DNA of 64,000 nucleotides from UBA7672 sp963784415 (GCA_963784415.1 CAWARK010000003.1:62001-126000), one strand, 5' to 3'; positions 8,790 to 17,528 are shown, counted from the stretch's first letter. Notes: generated from the sequence alone by a model not told the origin. A program made the numbers and translations.

Positions 8790-9035
8790 CTAAGCCACAG
8801 CACGCCAACCGATCAGACGGGCCCGCACGACCTTCGCGCGAATAATGGCTGACAACACGTCGAGCTCGGCAGCAAGCTGGTCACCGTCTCGTTCTCCGAC
8901 GAGAAACGTAAACGGCTCCGTTCCGGGAATATCCAAGGTTATGCGGAAGGAATTATCGCCTTTCGGTTGATCGGGCCCGGTGCGCTCATACTGCGCTTTG
9001 ACCCAATCAAGATCGCATAGGATTTCAGCGCTCAT
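8790..9035 (-). CDS. Hypothetical protein, second gene of an EcfG-controlled pair
   Basis: 81 residues from ATG 9035 (MSAEILCDLDWVKAQYERTGPDQPKGDNSFRITLDIPG), with GGAG 8 bases upstream. The frame extends further up but would then run deep into the preceding gene. Soluble and mixed alpha/beta in appearance. It overlaps the end of the upstream gene by 11 bases, so the two form one operon behind the promoter at 9642-9666. No family recognised. Confidence 0.6.
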   Translation of the reverse strand: MSAEILCDLDWVKAQYERTGPDQPKGDNSFRITLDIPGTEPFTFLVGERDGDQLAAELDVLSAIIRAKVVRARLIGWRAVA

Positions 9036-9570
9036 GTGGCGCTCCAAGTGTATTTTCAACTGGCGTCCCATCTCGCACAAGGTCGATGATGCCATCGTCG
9101 TCCATCAGCGAAGGCGGCGGGCCAAACACGATGCGCGCCGAGCCTCCAGATAACTCCGTATCGAGCGCTGCATCTATCGCAGCGTGGAGAGCGGGCCGCG
9201 CCTCGAGATAGTGGCCGTAGAAGGCATTGTCTTTGGTCACGTGCCAGACGCCACGTTTCCAGAACGTCCGGATACACTCCGGCTCAGGCGATTGCGCAGG
9301 TTCTGCCGCCTGCGTGGGGAATGCGACACTTGCACAAGGCCGCGGGGTAACCGTCGAACCCTCTGGATCGACAACGTTATCCGCGCTTCGTACGCCGACC
9401 CCATACGCCCTTCTGGCCGGGCCAAGCTGGCTGATCCGCCTCCCGCCAGTCGGGGGCGACTTCCAAAAATGCTCATCCGCAGGGCTGTCTACATACTCCG
9501 CGATGAGCCTGTGAAGCTGGGTTTCCATGGCGCCCGCAACGCACTCCAGTTCCGCTCTTTCTGGTGACAC
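9025..9570 (-). CDS. Hypothetical stress-operon protein
   Basis: 181 residues, no signal peptide or membrane helix. The central part is low-complexity (about 60-100). The C-terminal part is better ordered: IRTFWKRGVWHVTKDNAFYGHYLEARPALHAAIDAAL, then a Gly/Ala and acidic tail. Ala-rich helical segments such as ALHAAIDAALDTELSGG resemble small alphaproteobacterial stress proteins with a DUF2188-like WHVT...A motif, but this is only a resemblance. Expression is probably stress-induced, because an EcfG-type promoter ends 72 bases before the start codon. Confidence 0.55.
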   Translation of the reverse strand: MSPERAELECVAGAMETQLHRLIAEYVDSPADEHFWKSPPTGGRRISQLGPARRAYGVGVRSADNVVDPEGSTVTPRPCASVAFPTQAAEPAQSPEPECIRTFWKRGVWHVTKDNAFYGHYLEARPALHAAIDAALDTELSGGSARIVFGPPPSLMDDDGIIDLVRDGTPVENTLGAPHER

Positions 9571-9641
9571 CGAATTCTTCCTGACTGGCTTTGCGCCGCT
9601 GTCGAAGTACCGTGAGTTGAAAAGCTCTGTTCATAGGAGCG

Positions 9642-9666
9642 AACGGTAGCCACAGCCCATCGTTCC
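9642..9666 (-). promoter_or_regulatory. EcfG-type promoter, GGAAC-N16-CGTT
   Basis: Minus strand reads GGAAC, 16 bases, CGTT, a perfect consensus. Its predicted start of transcription is near 9634, giving a leader of about 64 bases in front of the 9570 start codon. Confidence 0.75.
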
Positions 9667-10257
9667 GCCGCCGCGGAGAATTGCCTCTACGGGAGGGAAT
9701 ACTCCGCTGCCGATCTGCAATGCAGTTGCTTCAGCGCTCGGCACATAGACCTGGAGAACGATCGCACTGGGGAGCGTTCGGAAGGATCCGAACCGTGAGG
9801 CGCGCTGATCGAGGGCGGGTGCTCGTGCAGCACACGTGCAGTATGCCATGTCATCGCGGGCCTGATGCCAACCCAACCATCGCCGTGATGAATCGATCAA
9901 CTAGACCTCGATAGTGTCGCATGCCGTACAGACTTGTATCGTCACGCTGACTAAAGTGATCCCTCCTTAGAAACTGGGCGTCAAGTTTTGCGATACAAGA
10001 GACAAGACTGGCGCGATTAATCTGCAGCGCGCGTCGTCTGACCCGCCATCTTCGCCACGGCCTCCGCGCCGACCGTACTGTCGGTTTGGTGACCAACTCG
10101 CGGAGCGGCCGGCCGCCTTTCGACGCTGAACAGACAAGCACACTCAGTAATGATCGTTTGCCCGGCGGATCAGCCAGAGCGGTTCAGTCAGAGACGACGC
10201 CTGCGCGGGTCACCTCGGCTGCGTGACCTCCCCCCAAACCTGCGACGGAGCCAATAG
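9667..10257. other. Gap of about 590 bases without a supported gene
   Basis: Short frames exist on the minus strand at 9631-9900 and 9851-10141. Their composition (runs of Arg, no recognisable start signal) does not look coding. Nothing structural beyond scattered GC-rich hairpins was seen. Confidence 0.4.
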
Positions 10258-11382
10258 ATGCTGTATATCGACATCCCCTCCATTGGCGTCCTGCGCAGTC
10301 TCGCCGCAAAGCGGTCTGATGCCTGCATCTCGATCTACCTGCCAACGACCCCCTTAACCCAGGACATCGGCGCCAGTCGCATTGCTTTCAGCAATCTTGG
10401 AAAGGCAGCTCTCGGCCAACTCGACGTGATCGATTTCGACCGACGCCGCCGCGCAGCCCTTGTCGAGCAGCTGGACGATCTCGCGGACGATGACGCGTTC
10501 TGGCGGCTTCAGGCAAACAGCCTCGCCGTGCTGGTGACCCCGGACTCTTTGCAGACCTTCAGGCTTCCCAATCACCTGTTGGCACAAAGTGAAGTGTCCG
10601 ACCGCTTTCATCTGAAGCCGTTGCTGCGCACGGTCACGTTCCAGAACGAGGCCCTGATCCTCGCCCTCGGTGAAAATGCGGTGCGGATCATCGAGGTGCC
10701 GGCAGAAGGCCCCGCCTTCTCGGTCAAGATCGGCATGCTGCCGAAAAGCGCTACGGACGCCACGCACCGCTCCTCGGTGAACGACCGCTCGCCGTCGCGA
10801 CGGATCCACGGCTCGGAAGGCCAGAACGTCCTGCTGCGGCAGTACGCCCGCCAGGTCGACGACGCCGTGCGCGTTGGTCTCGCAAACCGACCCGCGCCGC
10901 TGATCCTTGCGGCGACCGAACCTCTCGCTTCCATCTATCGTTCGATCAACACGCATCCGCGTCTTGTGGCGCAGGGCATTCCCGGAAGCCCTGATCAACG
11001 CAGCGACACCGAACTCGCCGACGCCGCCCGACCAATTCTAGACGGGCTTCACGCCGCGGAGCTGGCAAGATTCCGGGAGCAATTCTCCAACCGGTTGTCC
11101 GACGGGCGCGCCACCAAGGACATTGAGGTCGCCGCGCGCGCCGCGACATTCGGCATGATCAGTCGGTTGTTAGTCGACATGGATACTATCGTTATGGGCC
11201 GGATTGATGAGGAGACAGGCACTGTCAGCTACAGCGACGGCCCTACGGCGGGCAATTACGGCATCACCGATGAGATTGCCTGCCGAGCTCTGTTGACCGG
11301 CGCCGAGATTTTCAGCGTCCGTCAGAGCGACATCCCCGACAGCGCCGCGATCGCGGCGATCTTGCGGTACCCGATGACGTAG
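10258..11382 (+). CDS. BaeRF-type protein (bacterial homologue of eRF1/Pelota release factor fold)
   Basis: 374 residues, soluble. MLYIDIPSIGVLRSLAAKRSDACISIYLPTTP at the start matches the bacterial archaeo-eukaryotic release factor families (BaeRF3 group). A central domain with LILALGENAVRIIEVPAEG and a C-terminal eRF1-domain-3-like segment (ILAATEPLASIYRS, later DIEVAARAATFGMISRLLVDMDTIVMGRID) complete the layout. No GGQ peptidyl-hydrolysis tripeptide is present. The family is proposed to act on stalled ribosomes, but direct evidence is limited. Position among stress genes fits a role in starvation or stress translation. Confidence 0.75.
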   Translation: MLYIDIPSIGVLRSLAAKRSDACISIYLPTTPLTQDIGASRIAFSNLGKAALGQLDVIDFDRRRRAALVEQLDDLADDDAFWRLQANSLAVLVTPDSLQTFRLPNHLLAQSEVSDRFHLKPLLRTVTFQNEALILALGENAVRIIEVPAEGPAFSVKIGMLPKSATDATHRSSVNDRSPSRRIHGSEGQNVLLRQYARQVDDAVRVGLANRPAPLILAATEPLASIYRSINTHPRLVAQGIPGSPDQRSDTELADAARPILDGLHAAELARFREQFSNRLSDGRATKDIEVAARAATFGMISRLLVDMDTIVMGRIDEETGTVSYSDGPTAGNYGITDEIACRALLTGAEIFSVRQSDIPDSAAIAAILRYPMT

Positions 11383-11640
11383 AGCTCGCATTGACTCATG
11401 AGACACATGCATCAAGCACCGCGGCGGGTCCCGCTTGCGGCATGACGGTGGCGCCTCCGTCCATCGCGCCGATCAGCGCTCTGGGTCGGTACGCAAGCCG
11501 ACTCTTTTCCCAAGAGCGGCGCATTTGATGGCGCGCCGACAGCGGTCTCGTCAGACGTAAGCAGCGCCCCGGCTCTGCGCGCGCTGCCAGGCTGCATGAT
11601 GCCAGCATTCTTCCGCTGCAGGTTTGATGGTTACTCCACC
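11383..11640. other. Gap without a supported gene
   Basis: Between the BaeRF gene and the next EcfG-type promoter. Minus-strand frames here are shadows with no recognisable content. No terminator with a T-run was seen. Confidence 0.35.
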
Positions 11641-11665
11641 GGAACGTCAACCAGCGCCGCACGTT
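11641..11665 (+). promoter_or_regulatory. EcfG-type promoter, GGAAC-N16-CGTT
   Basis: Exact consensus on the plus strand, ending 60 bases before the ATG of the gene at 11725. The predicted 5' leader is about 50 bases. Confidence 0.75.
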
Positions 11666-11724
11666 GCCGATCAAGGAGTTCGGTACGCCCGAGGCTGACC
11701 GCGCCAATTCCACGGAGAGGATGT

Positions 11725-12093
11725 ATGTCTCATCAAGACCCGGGTCTCTCCGGCCCAACGCGTTTACCCCAGAAGGCGTTGGCGAGGTGGGAGAATGAAG
11801 GGGGCGCGCGCTCCCAAGGCCCGCAAGGCGATTCGACCCCGGGCATAGAACGATGCGACCACGTGGCTGACGTGACGAATTCCGAATTGGTGCTGCTTCG
11901 GGTCCGCATGATCGCACTGGAGAATCTACTAATCGCCCTCCCCGCCGACGCTTCGGAGCGGCAACTTGAGCTTGCGAGAGACGCGACAACCTACATTTCG
12001 CCAAGACCTGGCTTTACCGTTCATTCGCTGACGGTCCGGGCTGCCACCCACATGAGCAACCTCATCGAGCGGGCCGCAGCATTCCGAGGCTAG
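11725..12093 (+). CDS. Small stress-regulon hypothetical protein
   Basis: 122 residues. ATG 11725 was chosen because GGAGAGG lies at suitable spacing and the EcfG-type promoter sits just upstream; an in-frame start at 11596 would precede the promoter. The first 45 residues look disordered. The rest forms a helical domain (VTNSELVLLRVRMIALENLLIALPADASERQLELARDATTYISPRPGFT, then ATHMSNLIERAAAF). Proteins with this LLRVRMIALENLLIALL pattern are conserved hypotheticals in Alphaproteobacteria. Function unknown. Confidence 0.6.
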   Translation: MSHQDPGLSGPTRLPQKALARWENEGGARSQGPQGDSTPGIERCDHVADVTNSELVLLRVRMIALENLLIALPADASERQLELARDATTYISPRPGFTVHSLTVRAATHMSNLIERAAAFRG

Positions 12094-12345
12094 ACAATTG
12101 CTGGACTCTCAAGCCTTGCGCTCAGCGGCGCGGTGTTTTCGTCACTTCCAACCGCTCGTCAGGGAATAACGGAGCCGCGCTTGAAGATACGTCGTCGGCC
12201 GCCACCAGGGAGTCGTAGCGCTCTCTGGCGACGACCTTCGGCAGATCGATCATGTGAAAAGCGCTGACATTATACGGACCGGTGGCTGTAGGGCAGCGAC
12301 TACCGCCATATGCGCAAGATCTACCAACCAGGAAGGAACAGGAAC

Positions 12346-12582
12346 ATGGCCAAGCAACCCAAGACGCCAATTGGAGTGAACTCCCCCAAGCACAAGGAGG
12401 GCAAACCTGTAGACGAGGCCCCAGACACTTCGCCCGAACCCGTCGCAGTCGATCGAGCCGGCTTCGATCTCGGCGGTTCAACCGGCAAGACTAGCGCAGG
12501 AACAGGTCTGGGCCTCGGCCCCAGCTGGGCTGAAAATCGCCGAGATCGAAGACTGCCGAGGCGCCAAGGTAAACGCAACTAG
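12346..12582 (+). CDS. Small hydrophilic hypothetical protein
   Basis: 78 residues from ATG 12346, with GGAACAGGAA upstream. MAKQPKTPIGVNSPKHKEGKPVDEAPDTSPEPVAVDRAGFDLGGSTGKT is rich in Pro, Lys, Asp and Gly and predicted disordered, typical of hydrophilic stress proteins. It follows the EcfG-controlled gene on the same strand after a 250-base gap. It could be in its transcript or have its own promoter, which was not identified. Family not recognised. Confidence 0.5.
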   Translation: MAKQPKTPIGVNSPKHKEGKPVDEAPDTSPEPVAVDRAGFDLGGSTGKTSAGTGLGLGPSWAENRRDRRLPRRQGKRN

Positions 12583-12745
12583 ATGCGCTTTTTAGCCGTG
12601 TGCCGCACTAAGCTACCGCGGCGCGCCAGGCACAGTCCGAGCGTATTCGCAGCGTGCGCAAAGTGGCGCCGCTGAGCAGATGCCGCTGCAGGCTGAGCAC
12701 CATTGTAGATGGCAGCGTCACTTTGTGCCCCGCACACATATGACC

Positions 12746-12770
12746 GGAACTTTTGCATTACCGAGCCGTT
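12746..12770 (+). promoter_or_regulatory. EcfG-type promoter, GGAAC-N16-CGTT
   Basis: Exact consensus, 25 bases before the ATG chosen for the PRC-barrel gene. The predicted start of transcription falls near 12778, giving a very short leader. Confidence 0.8.
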
Positions 12771-12795
12771 AGGTTTGTGCATGGAAGGAAATATC

Positions 12796-13209
12796 ATGAT
12801 GCAGCCAACGACGGATGCAGGCCCGCATAACCCCAAAGCAGAACCACGCACAAAGGGAAACACGCTCATTACGGCCAACAGGATAAAGGATACTGCCGTC
12901 TACAACTCGTTCGGCGACAAGATCGGAACTGTCGCCGACATGTCGATCGAGAGATCGTCTGGGCGCGTCGTTTACGCCCTCATGTCTTTCGGAGGTTTTC
13001 TTGGCATGGGCGAGAAGTTCCACCCCCTGCCGTGGGACGTGTTGAGGTACAATACCGAACGGGATGGATACGTCATTCCACTCACGAAAGAAGAGCTGGC
13101 GAACGCACCGAGCTATTCGAGTGCAGAGCTGACCGCATATGGCGGCGAAGACATCGAATATCGGGACTCTGTGCGTAGCTATTACAGTCGGTTTCCCCCG
13201 CTAGCTTAA
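12796..13209 (+). CDS. PRC-barrel domain protein
   Basis: 137 residues from ATG 12796 (GGAAGG 6-8 bases upstream; another ATG at 12781 is possible). The PRC-barrel domain covers about residues 28-110: ITANRIKDTAVYNSFGDKIGTVADMSIERSSGRVVYALMSFGGFLGMGEKFHPLPWDVL. PRC-barrel proteins of this single-domain type are abundant in alphaproteobacterial stress regulons. The name comes from the photosynthetic reaction centre H subunit, and their stress role is unclear. The perfect EcfG-type promoter directly upstream fits such membership. Confidence 0.85.
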   Translation: MMQPTTDAGPHNPKAEPRTKGNTLITANRIKDTAVYNSFGDKIGTVADMSIERSSGRVVYALMSFGGFLGMGEKFHPLPWDVLRYNTERDGYVIPLTKEELANAPSYSSAELTAYGGEDIEYRDSVRSYYSRFPPLA

Positions 13210-13296
13210 CCCGAAGCGAAACCTAGATCGAGATGAGGTCGACCACCTAGAAGCGGCGGCGTCATCCTCCCCGAAACTCAATTTCGAGAGAGTGAC

Positions 13297-13560
13297 ATGC
13301 GACTCCTGACATTGACAATTGTAGCGTGCACGGTTGCAACCTCCGCAGGCTGCTCCACTGTCCAAGGCTGGTCAGAAGACGCTTATGTGGTGCGCACGGC
13401 CACGCCTGATTCAATGACGCTCGAGTTCCGACCGGGCAATCTGAACGTCGCGACAGAGCGGGCACAAGCCCACTGCAAGGACAGTGGCCGCTCTGCCAAA
13501 ATGCAGAACGTCAGCACCACGGACGGCAAGAGCGTAGCGACCTTCAATTGCCAGTACTGA
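13297..13560 (+). CDS. Small outer-membrane-type lipoprotein
   Basis: 87 residues with a lipoprotein signal (RLLTLTIVACTVATSAGC, lipobox TSAGC, acylated Cys at residue 19). The mature part is a compact soluble domain with two further cysteines (HCKDSG and FNCQY) that could form a disulfide in the periplasm. Residues after the cysteine resemble small alphaproteobacterial lipoproteins of unknown function. It follows the PRC-barrel gene by 87 bases in the same direction and may be read through from its promoter. Confidence 0.65.
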   Translation: MRLLTLTIVACTVATSAGCSTVQGWSEDAYVVRTATPDSMTLEFRPGNLNVATERAQAHCKDSGRSAKMQNVSTTDGKSVATFNCQY

Positions 13561-13830
13561 CACTAGTCCTCCGAATCCGCGCGCGTTGGCGCCTGAAAGC
13601 CGGCGCTCGTGTCGAGCAGCAACAGGTTCACTTGGAACTGCCGCACTGTAGGTCCCCGCGGTGGATTTTTCGAAGGCGGCAATAGGCGCCTGTGAACAGG
13701 CTTGGGGTCCGCGTGCCGGTCGGTGCGCTACGAGACTGATTTCGCAGAAAGGGGAGGGGTCACCTTCCGTCGCGTGTTCACAGCGAGGACGTGCTCGTCC
13801 GAGATACTACGACGCTAGGAGGCCGATATC

Positions 13831-13986
13831 ATGCAACTCATTCAGCCAAAGCCCTCCAACGCCCCAGGGGGAGCGCCCATACCGATTGATCCGGCGCAAC
13901 CCCGGCAAAGACCGCTGGAGCCGCCCGGCGCTCCTCCTGCGCCGGGTCGCCCGCCAGGAAGTCCGGCGTGGCCACTGATCGTCTGA
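13831..13986 (+). CDS. 51-residue proline-rich small protein, copy 2
   Basis: MQLIQPKPSNAPGGAPIPID, then the same proline-rich core as copy 1 (8555-8710), ending PAWPLIV. AGGAGG lies 11 bases before ATG inside the AGGCCGATATC leader shared with copy 1. The two differ at about eight residues. The differences cluster in the first third and near the end, and the core DPAQPRQRPLEPPGAPPAP is unchanged. That pattern suggests selection on the core. Confidence 0.7.
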   Translation: MQLIQPKPSNAPGGAPIPIDPAQPRQRPLEPPGAPPAPGRPPGSPAWPLIV

Positions 13987-14506
13987 CCTAGTGTCGAATG
14001 GGTCATTCTTGAAAGGACATAGCATCAAGCCGCGCGATCGGCGCCGCTTAAGGTATGACGCACGCGGAATTGCATTCGGTCACTGTCATGGTGGCGCGAA
14101 AATCTTTGTCGAACCGTCAATGGCGACCGTGGCACAAAAGGCGTTTACGGTACTGAGAACCCGTTAGACATCGACGATGGCCATCGTCGATGTCCGGTGG
14201 CCGACGTTCCGCTTCAAGATGAACAAGAGAGCTTGAAGACTTCCGGTAACGCTGAAGATCGTGAGTAACTTGCCGCGGCACGCCGGATTTCGCTCGTCGT
14301 CGCCCGTTCGCCTTCCTCCAAAAGACACGAAACACGAATTGATGCCGACGAAGGCCGAAACGTCGAGCCTGAATAGCCACAGGCTGACCGGTTGGCGTTG
14401 CGTTTAGGCGGCCTCTCCGCATGATCGATACTGATTTGACCGGGCTGGAGACCTGATCGCCCTGTCTTCGGCGGAGCCGAGGTGCGGCCGGGAATCGAAG
14501 GCAGGT
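13987..14506. other. Gap of 520 bases between converging genes
   Basis: No gene supported. The notable content is the perfect palindrome at 14167-14194, listed separately. A run of base-composition-neutral sequence without start signals fills the rest. Confidence 0.4.
14167..14194. repeat. 28-base perfect palindrome
   Basis: GACATCGACGATGG is followed directly by its reverse complement, with no spacer. It sits between a plus-strand gene ending at 13986 and a minus-strand gene ending at 14507. It could act as a bidirectional terminator or a protein-binding site. There is no T-run on either side. Confidence 0.6.
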
Positions 14507-15310
14507 TCAGTGCTGGCCTGAGAAAATACCATAAAGACTGAGCCCGATCTCAAGCATTATCAGGGCGACGATGGCGATTTCCAGCCGACGGCTTATGTAG
14601 GCATCCGCCACTTCTGCGATCGCACGTGCAGATTCCTCGACGACTTTGAGTTTGCGGCCAAGCTCACGCGCACGCTCGCTCAGCTCGTATTCATCGTCCA
14701 GCCTTGCGTGGAGACGAACTAGATCGGGCCGGTCCCAGAGAATTTCCGGCTTCTCATGCACTTCGACACGGCCCACCATCCGGTGCTGTGCGAGAAGTGC
14801 ATCGCCGAGCAGTTTGAGGGATGCCGATGGGCCGAGCTTGCGGCCGCTTGACTTGGAAAGTTCGCGGGCAAAAGGTTCGAGCTTCTCGAACACAGCATGT
14901 ATGAGCTGCTCGTCTCGCGCCAGCGCCACACTCTTGGCCAACGCGCTCGCGACGATCGAGAACCGTTCGACAGAAAAATCGTTCAGCACAAGTTGTTCGC
15001 CTTGTCCGGCCGGAGCGCCCGCATCGCCAATCGTAACAAAAACGACTTCCGTCTCACGGCCGTCGAAAGATCCGACGACATGACTCAGCACTTCAGAGGG
15101 AACAGTTGTTGACGAAGAGTCTTCGGCTTGCGCGATGACCACGGCTCCAAAACGGAAAATCGCCACACGGCTCCCGTCCGGCGCTTCAAATATCCGCGGC
15201 GTCTGCATGACAGATTGATAGCCGGGCAGCACGATAGCTTTGGCGTCAATACGTTCACCGAGCAGGTGGCCCGCTATTCGAACTGACTTTCTGCCGGCGT
15301 TATCTGTCAC
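14507..15310 (-). CDS. RMD1/DUF155-family membrane-anchored protein
   Basis: 267 residues from GTG 15310, which has GGGGGAGGGG just upstream; a TTG nine codons earlier is possible. Contains the DUF155 pattern: VAIFRFGAVVIAQ, then EVVFVTIGDAG, VLNDFSVERFSIVASALAKSVALARDEQLIHAVFEKLEPFARELSKSG. A C-terminal EEYELSERARELGRKLKVVEESARAIAEVADAYISRRLEIAIVALIMLEIGLSLYG helix anchors it in the membrane. Yeast relatives (Rmd1, Rmd8, Rmr1) are organelle-membrane proteins; bacterial members are uncharacterised. It is divergent from the glutamate dehydrogenase gene. Confidence 0.8.
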   Translation of the reverse strand: MTDNAGRKSVRIAGHLLGERIDAKAIVLPGYQSVMQTPRIFEAPDGSRVAIFRFGAVVIAQAEDSSSTTVPSEVLSHVVGSFDGRETEVVFVTIGDAGAPAGQGEQLVLNDFSVERFSIVASALAKSVALARDEQLIHAVFEKLEPFARELSKSSGRKLGPSASLKLLGDALLAQHRMVGRVEVHEKPEILWDRPDLVRLHARLDDEYELSERARELGRKLKVVEESARAIAEVADAYISRRLEIAIVALIMLEIGLSLYGIFSGQH

Positions 15311-15460
15311 TGAAGTTCCCCTCCCCCGGCAAGCCAATCAAGCCAGATCGCTGTTACAGGCTGCCGACGAGCAAGACCTTTACGCCGCGAAGCCGTATCG
15401 CGACAGTCGCGTTCTCAAAACTTCCCGTCCGTAAGGTGACATTGACCTGGTGCATGGGCA

Positions 15461-16906
15461 GTGCACTATTTGTCCTTTGGGGACAAATTGGTGACACCAC
15501 ACCTAAGTCTTCTGGCGCAGGTCGATGCCAGTTTCGACGGGGCCGCCGCGTTGACGACGCACGACCCGAACCTTCTGGCCCAGATTCGGCAATGCAATTC
15601 GATTTATCGCTTCGCCTTTCCGTTCCGTAGAGACGACCAGTCGATCGAGGTCGTTCAGGCGTGGCGTGTGGAGCATAGTCACCACAAGCTTCCGACGAAG
15701 GGCGGCATTCGTTTCAGCGAGGACGCCAACGAGTCTGAGGTGATGGGGCTCGCCGCATTGATGACCTACAAGTGCGCTCTGGTCGATGTGCCATTCGGGG
15801 GAGCGAAGGGCGCCATCGCCATCGATCGCCGCAAATACTCGCAGGACGAACTCGAGCGCATCACGCGCCGCTACACCTTCGAGTTGGTAAAGAAAAATCT
15901 GATCGGACCGGGGATCGATGTTCCAGCACCCGACTACGGTACCAGCGCGCTGGAGATGGGGTGGATTGCGGACACCTACACGCAGCTTGCAAAGGGAGAT
16001 CTGAATGCGTCCGCCTGCGTTACCGGGAAGCCGCTGGCTCTTGGCGGCATACCCGGACGCAACGAAGCGACCGGCCTTGGCGTTAGTTTTGGTGTCCGGG
16101 AGGCGTGTGCAAGCGTGGTGGAGATGGCGAGACTCGGCCTCCAGACAGGCATCGGCGGCAAGCGCATCGTCATTCAGGGCCTCGGGAATGTCGGGTCGCA
16201 TGCCGCGCGTTTTCTGAGTGCGAACGGCGCGCGCATTGTGGGGATCGCCGAGAGAGAGGGCGCCATTGCGAGCGAGCAGGGCCTTGAAGTCGCGTCGGTC
16301 ATGGCTCATCGGGCGCGAACCGGCTCGATCCTCGACTTTCCGGGCGCATCGAACCTGCGAACGAGCGCCGCAGCGCTCGAACTGGACTGCGACATTCTTG
16401 TTCCAGCGGCGCTAGAGAACGTTATCACCGTGGAAAATTGCTCACGCATCAAGGCCAGGATCATTGCGGAGGCCGCAAACGGTCCCGTCTCCGCGGAAGC
16501 GAATGCACACCTGTTCGCGCGCGGTGTTCTGATCATTCCGGACATCTATCTGAATGCGGGCGGCGTCACGGTCTCCTATTTTGAATGGCTGAAAAACCTC
16601 GCGCATGTTCGCTTTGGCCGCATGGAGAAGCGCTTCGATCAGGGCGCCTACCTTCAACTGCTGGCAGCCATCGAGCAGGCGACTGGACGCAAGCTTGAGG
16701 CAAGTGTTGCGGCTGCAATCGCGCGAGGGGCGGACGAAATCGACCTCGTGCGGTCGGGCCTGGAGGAGACAATGATCACCGCCTACGGGACTCTGGTCGA
16801 GACCCGGAACAGGCTCGGCGCCGGTGTTGACCTTCGAACCGCCGCCATGGTTTGCGCTATCGACAAGGTAGTCGCGTGCTATGCCACGATGGGCATTTTT
16901 CCATAG
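15461..16906 (+). CDS. gdhA: Glu/Leu/Phe/Val-family dehydrogenase (NAD(P)-glutamate dehydrogenase)
   Basis: 481 residues starting at GTG 15461. It shows the substrate-binding stretch HHKLPTKGGIRFSEDA (about 75-90) and PFGGAKGAIAIDRRKYS with the catalytic lysine. GPGIDVPAPDYGTSALEMGWI carries the catalytic Asp, and the Rossmann motif is VIQGLGNVGSHAARFL (about 228-243). GGVTVSYFEWLKNL near the end is typical of the family. The enzyme interconverts glutamate and 2-oxoglutarate plus ammonium in the cytoplasm. Length agrees with hexameric GDHs. It stands alone, divergent from the DUF155 gene, and ends in a long hairpin. Confidence 0.9.
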   Translation: MHYLSFGDKLVTPHLSLLAQVDASFDGAAALTTHDPNLLAQIRQCNSIYRFAFPFRRDDQSIEVVQAWRVEHSHHKLPTKGGIRFSEDANESEVMGLAALMTYKCALVDVPFGGAKGAIAIDRRKYSQDELERITRRYTFELVKKNLIGPGIDVPAPDYGTSALEMGWIADTYTQLAKGDLNASACVTGKPLALGGIPGRNEATGLGVSFGVREACASVVEMARLGLQTGIGGKRIVIQGLGNVGSHAARFLSANGARIVGIAEREGAIASEQGLEVASVMAHRARTGSILDFPGASNLRTSAAALELDCDILVPAALENVITVENCSRIKARIIAEAANGPVSAEANAHLFARGVLIIPDIYLNAGGVTVSYFEWLKNLAHVRFGRMEKRFDQGAYLQLLAAIEQATGRKLEASVAAAIARGADEIDLVRSGLEETMITAYGTLVETRNRLGAGVDLRTAAMVCAIDKVVACYATMGIFP

Positions 16907-16942
16907 CGCCTGAATGCAGCCCCCCTCTGGGGCGAGCAGGCG
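16907..16942 (+). terminator. Nested GC-rich hairpin after gdhA
   Basis: Outer stem CGCCTG (16907-16912) with CAGGCG (16937-16942), inner stem GCCCC with GGGGC. It begins on the base after the stop codon. No T-run follows, so intrinsic termination would be weak. It may instead protect the mRNA 3' end. Confidence 0.4.
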
Positions 16943-17528
16943 GAACGACGTACCGAACTTAAGCCCGCCGCGCCTATCGTTATCAAAGCAAACGACATTC
17001 ATAGCAGCAGCGGAATCAGCGATACACCTGGGCTCGGGAAGACGCCCGGACCGCCAGGCAGCAGAAGCGCCAGCGGGCCAACATTGTTCATGCCAGCGGG
17101 CGCAACGACTCCGGGCTACAATGGCCTCAGAAATATGTCGCTCAGGAAACACGAGTCTGGGGAACGAAAACGACGACGGCGCCGATCGCCCTGACCGCCG
17201 CTGCCGCGACGAGGACGTCGCCTCTCAAAGGGCATAGCGGCCTGCACTGCTCCGAACAACCCGCGGCAAGAAATTCCACAACCGCCCTCCTAGCATGGCA
17301 ATTCAGCCGGCCGCGACGGCGAGCGTAGCAAGAAGATCAGTCTCACGCTGAGGCAGGCGCACCCTCAGCCTGCTCGCTTCCTTGCCCTGCGATTCTTCTC
17401 TACTAGTCTCTGGGGGCGACAACTTGCCGTCTGGTAGCGATGCCATAAACGGCCGCGGGCGGCGGTTGCTCATCGTGCGGAAAAGGGGCTGTCCGGAATA
17501 TGGACCTTTCAAAGCGCTCACGCCGGAA
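16943..17528. other. Gap of about 590 bases without a supported gene
   Basis: Frames are short and poor in codon pattern. A longer start for the K+ channel at 17382 is possible but would add 49 residues without any recognisable pattern. Two GGAAC sites occur but lack CGTT at the right distance. Confidence 0.35.

Noticed and set aside
9851..10141. A 96-codon minus-strand frame
   Set aside because: Arg-rich low-complexity sequence without start signal, promoter or family likeness.
16936..17190. GGAAC motifs near 16940 and 17163 as EcfG promoters for the K+ channel
   Set aside because: Neither is followed by CGTT at 16-17 bases.
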